Source: Sequoia sempervirens
Lineage: Eukaryota; Streptophyta; Pinopsida; Cupressales; Cupressaceae
Reading direction: 5' to 3'
Assembly: GCA_007258455.2 (NCBI GenBank)
Contig: VDFB02358134.1
Location: 209,433,394 to 209,497,393, forward strand
Length of the DNA stretch: 64,000 nt
Made by a program: the position numbers and the translations under genes
Notes under the pieces: model-generated
What the model saw: the letters and a program-made list of their open reading frames with translations, nothing else
Told to the model about the DNA's origin: nothing
Database searches by the model: none
Shown: positions 56,087 to 64,000 of the stretch, in pieces
Position numbering within the stretch: position 1 is the first letter of the stretch
How the letters are laid out: every line of letters begins with the position of its first letter

Positions 56087-56925
56087 TGCACTCTCGATTG
56101 TAATTGAAGTGAGATATTTTTAGATCAGATTTTAGATAAAATACCAAGTGTAGAGATGGATACAGTAGAATAAATTTCTCAAAGCAGATACTATGGTGCA
56201 TGTTTTCAAATGGTGATTTCAATGAAATTCAGCTAGTGTGGTAATTTATTTCTGGTGTCAATTGTCTGTTGAATTTATTGAAAAGTATTGCTAAGCTGTC
56301 TCCAAGTTGATTCTTTCTGGTTGTTTAAATTGATATAACAAGCTTATTTTTAGTTTATCAGTGCACATTTTCTATATCTGTGTGGTTAATTAACTAGTTC
56401 TCTCAAGAAGAGATTAAATCCTTTTAGTTGATCACAGTAGTCAAGGAGATTCATCTGGATTATTAAAGTAGAGCTTAGTAGTCATAATATTGCATGTTTG
56501 TACAAGTAAAAAAGAAATATATGCCAGCAATTTGAGTTTCTGCCTGAATAAGTTGCCCACTTCTGTTTCATTTGACTCCACATACCCAATAAGGCATTGG
56601 TCTCTGCAGCTTCATCATTTTGAATTCATTCAGTTTCTTTATATCTATTAATTGATCATTTTAGGTTTTAGATCAGAAGATTGTTATTACTATCAAGTTT
56701 GGATTCATTTTTTCACTTCCATCTGCCATTGTGGACAAATCATTGTGCAAGAAAGATAATCATAAGTCAAGTCTACTTCATTCAGAAAGGTACACCCGCC
56801 TAGGTTTAGCAGCACCTAAAGAGTAGAAGGTTGAGTCCTCTTGACCTTGTCTATTACCCTAAAGTGTATCAAGATATTGGTAGCCTCTTGAGGCATCTTG
56901 CCTACATTTTTGAGAGCAAACGAAT

Positions 56926-56943
56926 TGGCGACTCTACTGGGGA
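56926..56943 (+). promoter_or_regulatory. GYP-3 primer-binding site (unit 1)
   Basis: TGGCGACTCTACTGGGGA lies 7 bases after the LTR end. It resembles the PBS of Tat/Ogre-type gypsy elements, which I recall as tRNA-Arg derived. The copy in unit 2 is at 60758-60775. A second GGCGACTCT occurs at 57082, without the rest of the site. Confidence 0.75.
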
Positions 56944-57117
56944 TTACATTATAAAATTCAGTTGAAGACCATCATATAGAGTTAGTGAAGAAAAGATTTG
57001 TAATTTGAGAAGCTTCAGAAAAGGTGATTCCACTGGAGAAAAGATCATAAATAATGATTTTCCTACTTTTGGAAAAGTAGGTGGCGACTCTGAAAGATTT
57101 TTTGCAGCTGTTCAAAC

Positions 57118-58422
57118 ATGAATGGAAGAGGATCTCAATTCAGGGGAGGTCATACTGGAGCTCCTCATGGTCAGTAGTATGTGTCATATCATCATACAGA
57201 ACACTATGGTCTGATGTACCAGCATCAATACCCACCTAGCGCCCCCCCTTATCAATACACAACAATGATCAGACAGTTTGATTTGGCAAGGATTCAATTA
57301 TCCCCTTATCCAATGGATGGTAGTTGGAGAGGTCTTGTTCCAAAGTTTATAGGGAGTGATGCAATCACTACTGATGAGCATTTAAGTAGTTTCAATGCTT
57401 TCATCCAAGATTTGGGTGTGCCATATGAAGATTTACACATGAGGCTATTCATGATATCACTTATTGAAGACCCCGGGGATTGGTTCAATAGCCTACCAAC
57501 AACTTCTATTAATTCTCTCCAAGGATTTTAGGATTGATTCCTCGAGCAATATGGGAATCTAGGTGCACAAAATGCTGCTCTTCATGAATTAATACGGATT
57601 CAGAAAGATCAAAATGATACAGTTTATGAATTTAATCAGAGATTCAATAAGTTGTAGAATAAAATACCTCCTAGATCAAAGTTATCGGACTCTATAGCAC
57701 TAAGTGTTTATTTGAATTCATTTGATCATAAGATAGGGTATTAATTGAGAAATAGATTCCCAAGAGATTTGGCTAAGGCTCAAAAGATAGCACTGAAATT
57801 TGAAAACAATAGGAGGGCTACAGGGATAATTGATAAAAGATACAATCCTAAGGTTCCTTAGCAAAGCAACAATTATCAGTACAAACAGGAGAATACTTAT
57901 AGAAATGAGAGGCCAAGGTTGCATGACATGCCTTATAATACAGACTGGAAGGATGAGAAACCTTTAATAGCTAGGCCTAGAAACAAAGAAGCTCCTGATC
58001 CATTGAGCAAGAAGGGAACCTATATGGTAAGTAGCAATTACTTCTGTGAGTTTTGCAATAAGCCACATTCCCCAAATTATTGTTTTGTAGCCCAAAGAAT
58101 GCAAGAAGAGGGAGTGTTGATGGGAAGCAATATAGAAAATCACACCATATATTTGACTTCAAACACTTTTCACCATGTTGTGGAGAAGTGCTTATCTTCA
58201 GAGGATGAAGGTTATTAGCATGATGTATCAAACTAGAAATACAATGTTCATATGCCTAAATAGTATGTCTTTTCTGACTCTGAAGAAGATTATACAGTGC
58301 CACATTCTATTGTGGTGCCTACTCAATGCAGTATGAGGAGACTCACCGAAGAGGAGATAGAGAGACTAACTATTGTTGCAGTTAAGGAAGCAAAGAGTAA
58401 ACACTGGCTGAGAAATAGGACA
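57118..58422 (+). pseudogene. GYP-3 gag (unit 1), cut at the duplication junction
   Basis: ATG 57118 gives MNGRGSQFRGGHTGAPHGQ, then a stop, then YVSYHHTEHYG. The gag core reads FDLARIQLSPYPMDGSWRGL, PKFIGSDAITTDEHLSSFNA, MRLFMISLIEDPGDWFNSLP, FLEQYGNLGAQNAALHELIR and DTVYEFNQRFNKL. This is a clear Retrotrans_gag pattern. The knuckle CEFCNKPHSPNYC has CX2CX3HX4C spacing. At least six stops sit where Gln or Trp is expected (e.g. QGF*D*FLEQ). The frame ends abruptly in KHWLRNRT, where unit 2 begins. Confidence 0.88.
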
Positions 58423-58758
58423 TATAAGGCCACACAAATATAAGGCTCGTGTTGGCTCCCTTTAGACCCTCAATCTTAGGAATCAAATTTAACTACAGTC
58501 AACAACACCATTCCCCCGCCATTCCACCATTATTAAGAAAAAGTCTTGTTCAACATTAGATGATGGTAACCCAAAAAATGAACGGCCACAGAGAGAAAAA
58601 AGTTTGCAGATTTGGTTAGACTCATTGTTGCACAATCCTGCATACCTTTGAAACTCTAAGTGTGATCAATAATTAAGATGCCCACATATGAAATGAATTC
58701 TAAATCACCTAAAGTAGCAGTAAGAATGGGGATGCCAACTATTAGAACTGTAAAAATC

Positions 58759-60750
58759 TGATGATTTTACATTTGTTTTCACTCATAAATTTCCTGATTG
58801 GTCCTACCATGTTCATATTCTGCCCATTTCTTGTCATGTGGTCTCATTGTTTCTATGGGGTCTTGCATAATTCACATCATGGTCTGTATCGACGTGACAA
58901 TATCTGGGTCTCCCCGATCCTTTTTTTTCTTGTAAAACATTTTTGTTGCCTATCGGCAAGATGTTTTCTGTGTCACAGCAATTGGAGTTTACTCATTGGC
59001 TATTATCAACATGACAATTTCTTTGTTTTGGTGATAGAGCAGGATACACATATCGGTAGGAGTTATACCATCAGGATGATGTTTCATTGAATTCAATATG
59101 TCTCCCCGACTGGCAACTGAGTCTTATCGGCAAAGGTTCCTGCTTCGGTGAAATGTCATAACGACTCTGTGCTGTCTCACCAACTCGTGCAAAAGGCTAT
59201 TTCGGCAAGAGTTGCGGCGTCGATATGTGGTCATAGCGAACTCTTGTGGTCTCATCGAACGGCATATGAGGATTCACTTCTGCTAGACTAAACGATATCT
59301 ATGTGAGGTCTCGGTGAGTGACCTTCAGTCTCGCCGACATTAAATAGAAGGGTCTCTGTTGGTATAGGAATTGCATTCTCTTGGCGAACTGATGTGCTTG
59401 AGATGTTTCGGTGTGACTCAGTGGATTCTTTGGGACCTCTCCCTAATTTTGAAGTGTCTTTGCAAAAGCGAATGGGAGATGCTTCTCAGAGAGTTTTCTC
59501 TTGTCTCACCGACTCAGGACGGATGAAGGAACTTTCGGTGAAACATAGTGAGGTCTACTTGAGGTCCCCCTGATACCAGCAAGTTACGACAACAGTGAGT
59601 GAAACAAAAGGAGCGCATCGATGGGAGATATGCTTGTGTCTTAATGACTGGAAAGAAAATGACATAAGGTTTTCAATACGACATCCCCCAACTTCACAGA
59701 GTCTGGGCGAACCATAGAGAACTACGAGATGATAGCATTATATTTTCCTTCAGCATACCTTCTGTGTTATCTTGGAGATTGTTTAGTGATGATTAATGGA
59801 GACTCATGCAATGTGGGCCAACATATAAGGATGTCTAAATGCTATTGAGGGCCGACATGTGAAACGTACCCAAACTCTACGGTTGAATCGTTTTGTTTCC
59901 TACGCTGGTGTATAAATATGCACTCTCGATTGTAATTGAAGTGAGATATTTTTAGATCAGATTTTAGATAAAATACCAAGTGTAGAGATGGATACAGTAG
60001 AATAAATTTCTCAAAGCAGATACTATGGTGCATGTTTTCAAATGGTGATTTCAATGAAATTCAGCTAGTGTGGTAATTTATTTCTGGTGTCAATTGTCTG
60101 TTGAATTTATTGAAAAGTATTGCTAAGCTGTCTCCAAGTTGATTCTTTCTGGTTGTTTAAATTGATATAACAAGCTTATTTTTAGTTTATCATTGCACAT
60201 TTTCTATATCTGTGTGGTTAATTAACTAGTTCTCTCAAGAAGAGATTAAATCCTTTTAGTTGATCACAGTAGTCAGGGAGATTCATCTGGATTATTAAAG
60301 TAGAGCTTAGTAGTCATAATATTGCATGTTTGTACAAGTACAAAAGAAATATATGCCAGCAATTTGAGTTTCTGCCTGAATAAGTTGCCCACTTCTGTTT
60401 CATTTGACTCCACATACCCAATAAGGCATTGGTCTCTGCAGCTTCATCATTTTGAATTCATTCAGTTTCTTTATATCTATTAATTGATCATTTTAGGTTT
60501 TAGATCAGAAGATTGTTATTACTATCAAGTTTGGATTCATTTTTTCACTTCCATCTGCCATTGTGGACAAATCATTGTGCAAGAAAGATAATCATAAGTC
60601 AAGTCTACTTCATTTAGAAAGGTACACCCGCCTAGGTTTAGCAGCGCCTAAAGAGTAGAAGGTTGAGTCCTCTTGACCTTGTCTATTACCCTAAAGTGTA
60701 TCAAGATATTGGCAGCCTCTTGAGGCATCTTGCCTACATTTTTGAGAGCA
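58759..60750 (+). mobile_element. GYP-3 LTR in unit 2
   Basis: This corresponds to 54927-56918 at +3,832, with decamer array (about 58872-59662) and TATA box (59911-59918). The end at AGAGCA is followed by the PBS at 60758. The same left-end uncertainty applies. Confidence 0.65.
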
Positions 60751-60757
60751 AACGAAT

Positions 60758-60775
60758 TGGCGACTCTACTGGGGA
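60758..60775 (+). promoter_or_regulatory. GYP-3 primer-binding site (unit 2)
   Basis: TGGCGACTCTACTGGGGA, identical to the site in unit 1 (56926-56943). Confidence 0.75.
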
Positions 60776-60949
60776 TTACATTAGAAAATTCGGTTGAAGA
60801 CCATCATATAGAGTTAGTGAAGAAAATATTTGTAATTTGAGAAGTTTCAGAAAAGGTGATTCCACTGGAGAAAAGATCATAAATAATGATTTTCCTACTT
60901 TTGGAAAAGTAGGTGGCGACTCTGAAAGATTTTTTGCAGCTGTTCAAAC

Positions 60950-62587
60950 ATGAATGGAAGAGGATCTCAGTTCAGGGGAGGTCATACTGGAGCTCCTCAT
61001 GGTCAGTAGTATGTGTCATATCATCATACACAACACTATGGTCTGGTGTACCAGCATCAATACCCACCTAGCGCCCCCCCTTATCAATACACAACAATGA
61101 TCAGACAGTTTGATTTGGCAAGGATTCAATTATCCCCTTATCCAATGGATGGTAGTTGGAGAGGTCTTGTTCCAAAGTTTATAGGGAGTGATGCAATCAC
61201 TGCTGATGAGCATTTAAGTAGTTTCAATGCTTTCATTCAAGATTTTGGTGTGCCATATGAAGATTTACACATGAGGCTATTCATGATATCACTTATTGAA
61301 GACCCCAGGGATTGGTTCAATAGCCTACCAACAACTTCTATTAATTCTCTCCAAGGATTTTAGGATTGATTCCTCGAGCAATATGGGAATCTAGGTGCAC
61401 CAAATGCTGCTCTTCATGAATTAATACGGATTCAGAAAGATCAAAATGATACAGTTTATGACTTTAATCAGAGATTCAATAAGTTGTAGAATAAAATACC
61501 TCCTAGATCAAAGTTATCGGACTCTATAGCACTAAGTGTTTATTTGAATTCATTTGATCATAAGATAGGGTATTAATTGAGAAATAGATTCCCAAGAGAT
61601 TTGGCTAAGGCTCAAAAGATAGCACTAAAATTTGAAAACAATAGGAGGGCTACAGGGATAATTGATAAAAGATGCAATCCTAAGGTTCCTTAGCAAAGCA
61701 ACAATTATCAGTACAAACAAGAGAATACTTATAGAAATGAGAGGCCAAGGTTGCATGACATGCCTTATAATATAGACTGGAAGGATGAGAAACCTTTAAT
61801 AGCTAGGCCTAGAAACAAAGAAGCTCCTGATCCATTGAGCAAGAAGGGAACCTATATGGTAAGTAGCAATTACTTCTGTGAGTTTTGCAATAAGCCACAT
61901 TTCCCAAATTATTGTTTGGTAGCCCAAAGAATGCAAGAAGAGGGAGTGTTGATGGGAAGCAATATAGAAAATCACACCGTATATTTGACTTCAAACACTT
62001 TTCACCATGTTGTGGAGAAGTGCTTATCTTCAGAGGATGAAGGTTATTAGCATGATGTATCAAACCAGAAATACAATGTTCATATGCCTAAATAGTATGT
62101 CTTTTCTGACTCTGAAGAAGATTATACAGTGCCACATTCTATTGTGGTGCCTACTCAATGTAGTATGAGGAGACTCACCGAAGAGGAGATAGAGAGACTA
62201 ACTATTGTTGCAGTTAAGGAAGCAAAGAGTAAACACTGGCTGAGAAATAGGACAGTAAATGAGAATGAAGGTGTCCCCAGAGGAATCTTTATGAAAAATC
62301 AGAGGGCGACAGAAAGGGTTGATAAGAAAGTAGAAAGTAGACAACATAATTAAAGGGAATAGAAGCCTATCCAAAAGGAGAAAGTTAAAGAGCTACTCAA
62401 ATTTATGCAAGAGACTGATCAGAAGGAAGAAAAAAAAGAAGAAACATTAGAGCAGAAGAAAAGGATAAAGACATAAGGCTCCTCTTTTAACTTCATTCTA
62501 GCATTATCCCAGTGAATAAGGTATGAGAACACTATCAATGTTGAATCCAATAATTGTATTTCTGATGAGTATAGAGAAATTGATCAG
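60950..62587 (+). pseudogene. GYP-3 gag (unit 2) and its continuation
   Basis: This is the same gag as in unit 1, with the same stops at the GQ*YV, QGF*D*F, NKL*NKI, GY*LRN and VP*QSN positions. The knuckle is CEFCNKPHFPNYC. Past the duplication it continues with LTEEEIERLTIVAVKEAKSK, NRTVNENEGVPRGIF and a Lys/Glu-rich stretch (KELLKFMQETDQKEE) to about 62480, then reaches the acidic ORF. No protease or RT is seen. Confidence 0.87.
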
Positions 62588-63427
62588 ATGATGCAACTAA
62601 TAGAAGATGAAATGTGTACAAATCAAGATGATTCCTGTGATAGCTTGCATGAGGAAGATGAAGGTACAAGAGATTTCTTTTGCATAACAGATTGTGATAG
62701 GGAAAGCAGTGCATGTTGTGAGGAATCCAATGAATATTTAGATTCTGATGATGAACCAGGGGATTTTGATCTACAATCAGGGGATTCTTCTTCCTATTAT
62801 GAAGATACAGTTGATGAAAAAGTGGTTGGTACGTTTGATAATAGTTTTCAAATTTTTTCAAACCCGTTGTATGATGAAAATTTAAATGAAGATCAGATGA
62901 TTTTTTGCCAAGGTGTGTCCATGAATGAACTTCAAGTATTTTCAAATCCACTTTATGAGAAAGAGGAGGTAATATCAAACATGCAAAATGATGGAATAAA
63001 TGATTGCGCTGGTAATGTTTTTGATTTTTCTTTCTCTGATGGTCTTGGATTTATTTTTGATGATGACAAAAGTGAAGAATATTGTTGTAGTGATGAAAAT
63101 GTTGAGACTTGTTCACTCAGCAGTGAGCAAATTTCAGATTTGTTAACTCCTGAATACCAGGGATGTGCACATGAAGGTGATCTTGAAGATTTGTGTCCAA
63201 CTTACATTTGTTTTGACAGTGAAAGATCTTTGTGTAAAGATTCTTATGACTTCCTGTGCATTTCTTGGAATGATGGAGAAACCTTTGATGTTGATCAAAA
63301 GTCTGTGTCCATTCAGGATGAGGTATGTGATTTTGAAATTTCTAACTCATGTGAAGAAGATATTTTTCTACATGCCAAGGGTGATAGATATGCTTGTGTC
63401 TTAGCGACTGGAAATAACATGACATAA
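62588..63427 (+). CDS. GYP-3 acidic ORF, fused to LTR sequence at its end
   Basis: This is a 279-residue open frame, very rich in Asp, Glu, Ser and Cys, with two repeats FSNPLYDENLNE and FSNPLYEKEEV about 35 residues apart. It follows gag in the same element, so it may be the spacer between gag and protease of the GYP-3 polyprotein. ATG 62588 may not be a true start, because the frame could continue from gag. The last 14 residues (RYACVLATGNNMT) come from LTR-homologous DNA that begins at about 63384, so the natural C-terminus is lost. I know no family for it. Confidence 0.55.
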   Translation: MMQLIEDEMCTNQDDSCDSLHEEDEGTRDFFCITDCDRESSACCEESNEYLDSDDEPGDFDLQSGDSSSYYEDTVDEKVVGTFDNSFQIFSNPLYDENLNEDQMIFCQGVSMNELQVFSNPLYEKEEVISNMQNDGINDCAGNVFDFSFSDGLGFIFDDDKSEEYCCSDENVETCSLSSEQISDLLTPEYQGCAHEGDLEDLCPTYICFDSERSLCKDSYDFLCISWNDGETFDVDQKSVSIQDEVCDFEISNSCEEDIFLHAKGDRYACVLATGNNMT

Positions 63428-64000
63428 GGTTTTTGATACGACATCTCGCTAACTTCACAGAGTCTGGGCAAACCACAGAGAACTATGGGATGATAGCATT
63501 CTATTTTCCTTTGGCATACCTTCTATGTTATCTTGGTGACTATTTAGTGATGATTAACGGAGACTCATGCACTGTGGGCTGACATATAAGGATTTCTAAA
63601 TGCTATTGAGGGCCGACATGTGAAACATACCCGAACACTACAGTTGAATCATTTTGTTTCCTATAATAGTTTATAAATATGCACTCCCAGTTGTAATTGG
63701 AGTGAGAGATTTTTGGATCAGATTTTAGATAAAATACAGAGGGTAGAGATGGATACAGTAGAATAAATTTCTCAAAGCAAAGACTATGGTGCATGTTTTC
63801 AAATGGCGATTTCAATGAAATTTAGCTGGTATGGTAACTTATTTCTAGTGTCAATTGTCTATTGAATTTATTGAAAAGTATTGCTAAGATGTCTCCAAGT
63901 TGATTCTTTCTGGTTGTTTAAATTGATATAACAAGCTTATTTTCAATTTTTCAATGCACATTTGTTGTATCTGTGTGGTTAATTAACTGGTTCTCTCAAG
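63384..64000 (+). mobile_element. GYP-3 partial, diverged LTR copy running off the window
   Basis: From GATATGCTTGTGTCTTAG the sequence matches 55793-56410 and 59625-60242, but with clearly more differences (about one in eight to ten by eye). It keeps TATAAATATGCACTC at 63672. The 5' part of the LTR, including most of the decamer array, is missing. The junction lies inside the acidic ORF, so pol was removed between the ORF and this LTR by deletion or recombination. Confidence 0.85.

Larger units (their letters stand above)
54927..56918 (+). mobile_element. GYP-3 LTR in unit 1
   Basis: The right end is well placed: ..TTTTGAGAGCA at 56918 is followed by the PBS. The left end is uncertain. TGATGATTTTACATTTG at 54927 is a candidate, but the LTR could begin farther left. 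The stretch 55040-55830 holds the GTCTCACCGA/TCGGCAAGA array. TATAAATA is at 56079-56086. The 3' half from about 55793 also matches the partial copy at 63384-64000. Confidence 0.65.
54601..58422 (+). repeat. Tandem duplication unit 1 (GYP-3 LTR, PBS, gag)
   Basis: From CACAAATATAAGGCTCGTG (54601) to GAGAAATAGGACA the sequence is repeated at 58433 with a constant offset of 3,832 bases and about 1% differences. The unit holds the LTR with its decamer array, TATA box, PBS and gag of GYP-3. At the junction a 10-base stretch (TATAAGGCCA) separates unit 1 from unit 2. The word ATAAGGC occurs on both sides. Confidence 0.95.
58433..62254 (+). repeat. Tandem duplication unit 2 (GYP-3 LTR, PBS, gag)
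   Basis: This is the second copy of 54601-58422. It differs by scattered single bases, such as a few G/A and C/T changes in the LTR array, and shares the same premature stops in gag. It continues beyond the unit end into downstream GYP-3 sequence (AGTAAATGAGAATGAAGG), so unit 2 keeps the original 3' connection. Unit 1 keeps the original 5' flank. Confidence 0.95.

Noticed and set aside
56010..56222. 70-residue minus-strand ORF present three times (also 59842-60054 and 63603-63815)
   Set aside because: Its recurrence is explained by the three LTR copies. It is antisense to the TATA box and the transcript and has no recognised domain.
62535..62978. 147-residue minus-strand ORF
   Set aside because: It is the antisense shadow of the acidic ORF; His/Leu-rich as expected from complementary GAT/GAA codons.
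1..64000. Host protein-coding gene, tRNA or rRNA
   Set aside because: I found no intron-exon gene structure, no non-element domain and no tRNA or rRNA signature by eye. A tRNAscan or protein search could overturn this.

Overview
The window looks like repeat-dense nuclear DNA of a seed plant with a large genome. It is AT-rich and holds no complete host gene, rRNA or tRNA that I can recognise. Almost everything that can be read is transposable-element sequence: Ty1/copia and Ty3/gypsy LTR retrotransposons, L1-type LINEs with an RNase H domain and a DUF4283-type ORF1, a small terminal-inverted-repeat element present twice, and a foldback repeat. The long AT-rich spacers, deep nesting and heavy decay suggest a gymnosperm, but that is inference and I cannot name a species.

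Layout. 1-3.4 kb: 3' half of a decayed LINE (LINE-1, minus strand). 4.36-11.05 kb: copia element COP-1 (minus): 3' LTR, RNase H, RT, integrase, protease, partial gag. Its 5' LTR is missing. The 3' LTR is swollen by a foldback repeat, which itself carries small transposon copy M1. 11.08-19.5 kb: a complete copia element, COP-2 (minus, two LTRs of about 1.63 kb, PBS, PPT), inserted into the Pro/Ser/Thr-rich gag start of a gypsy-like element (GYP-1), whose leader and LTR-like region run to about 23.4 kb. 24.1-25.6 kb: a 168-bp tandem repeat next to a TATA-bearing LTR-like stretch. 25.6-31 kb: AT-rich decayed DNA with the second small transposon copy (M2, opposite orientation).

31-45.5 kb is a three-level nest. 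An old copia element (COP-4, plus) was interrupted by a younger one (COP-3, plus, 514/516-bp LTRs, 5-bp TSD TATTT). COP-3 was then interrupted by an essentially full-length 6.26-kb LINE (LINE-2, minus, 18-bp TSD, poly(A) tail). COP-3 encodes gag and protease but no integrase or RT. It carries instead an acidic ORF of about 200 residues with no family I know, and COP-4 seems to hold a diverged copy of that ORF.

47.2-51.0 kb: a gypsy element (GYP-2, minus) with gag and protease only, plus a small two-membrane-segment ORF next to the polypurine tract. 51-54.6 kb: undefined sequence. 54.6-64 kb: a gypsy-type element (GYP-3, plus) whose LTR, PBS and gag segment is tandemly duplicated with a period of 3,832 bp. 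An acidic ORF follows, then a third, diverged and partial LTR copy that runs off the window.

The parts do not form a host pathway. The most distinctive signals are: (1) an array of a CG-containing decamer, GTCTCACCGA/TCGGYRAGAC, in the LTRs of two unrelated elements (COP-2 and GYP-3); (2) the uncharacterised ORF shared by COP-3 and COP-4; (3) the small TIR transposon pair with 4-bp target duplications, where one empty site can be read from a neighbouring duplicate; (4) the 3.8-kb tandem duplication that copied an already dead gag. Coordinates of decayed elements are approximate unless a boundary motif is given.
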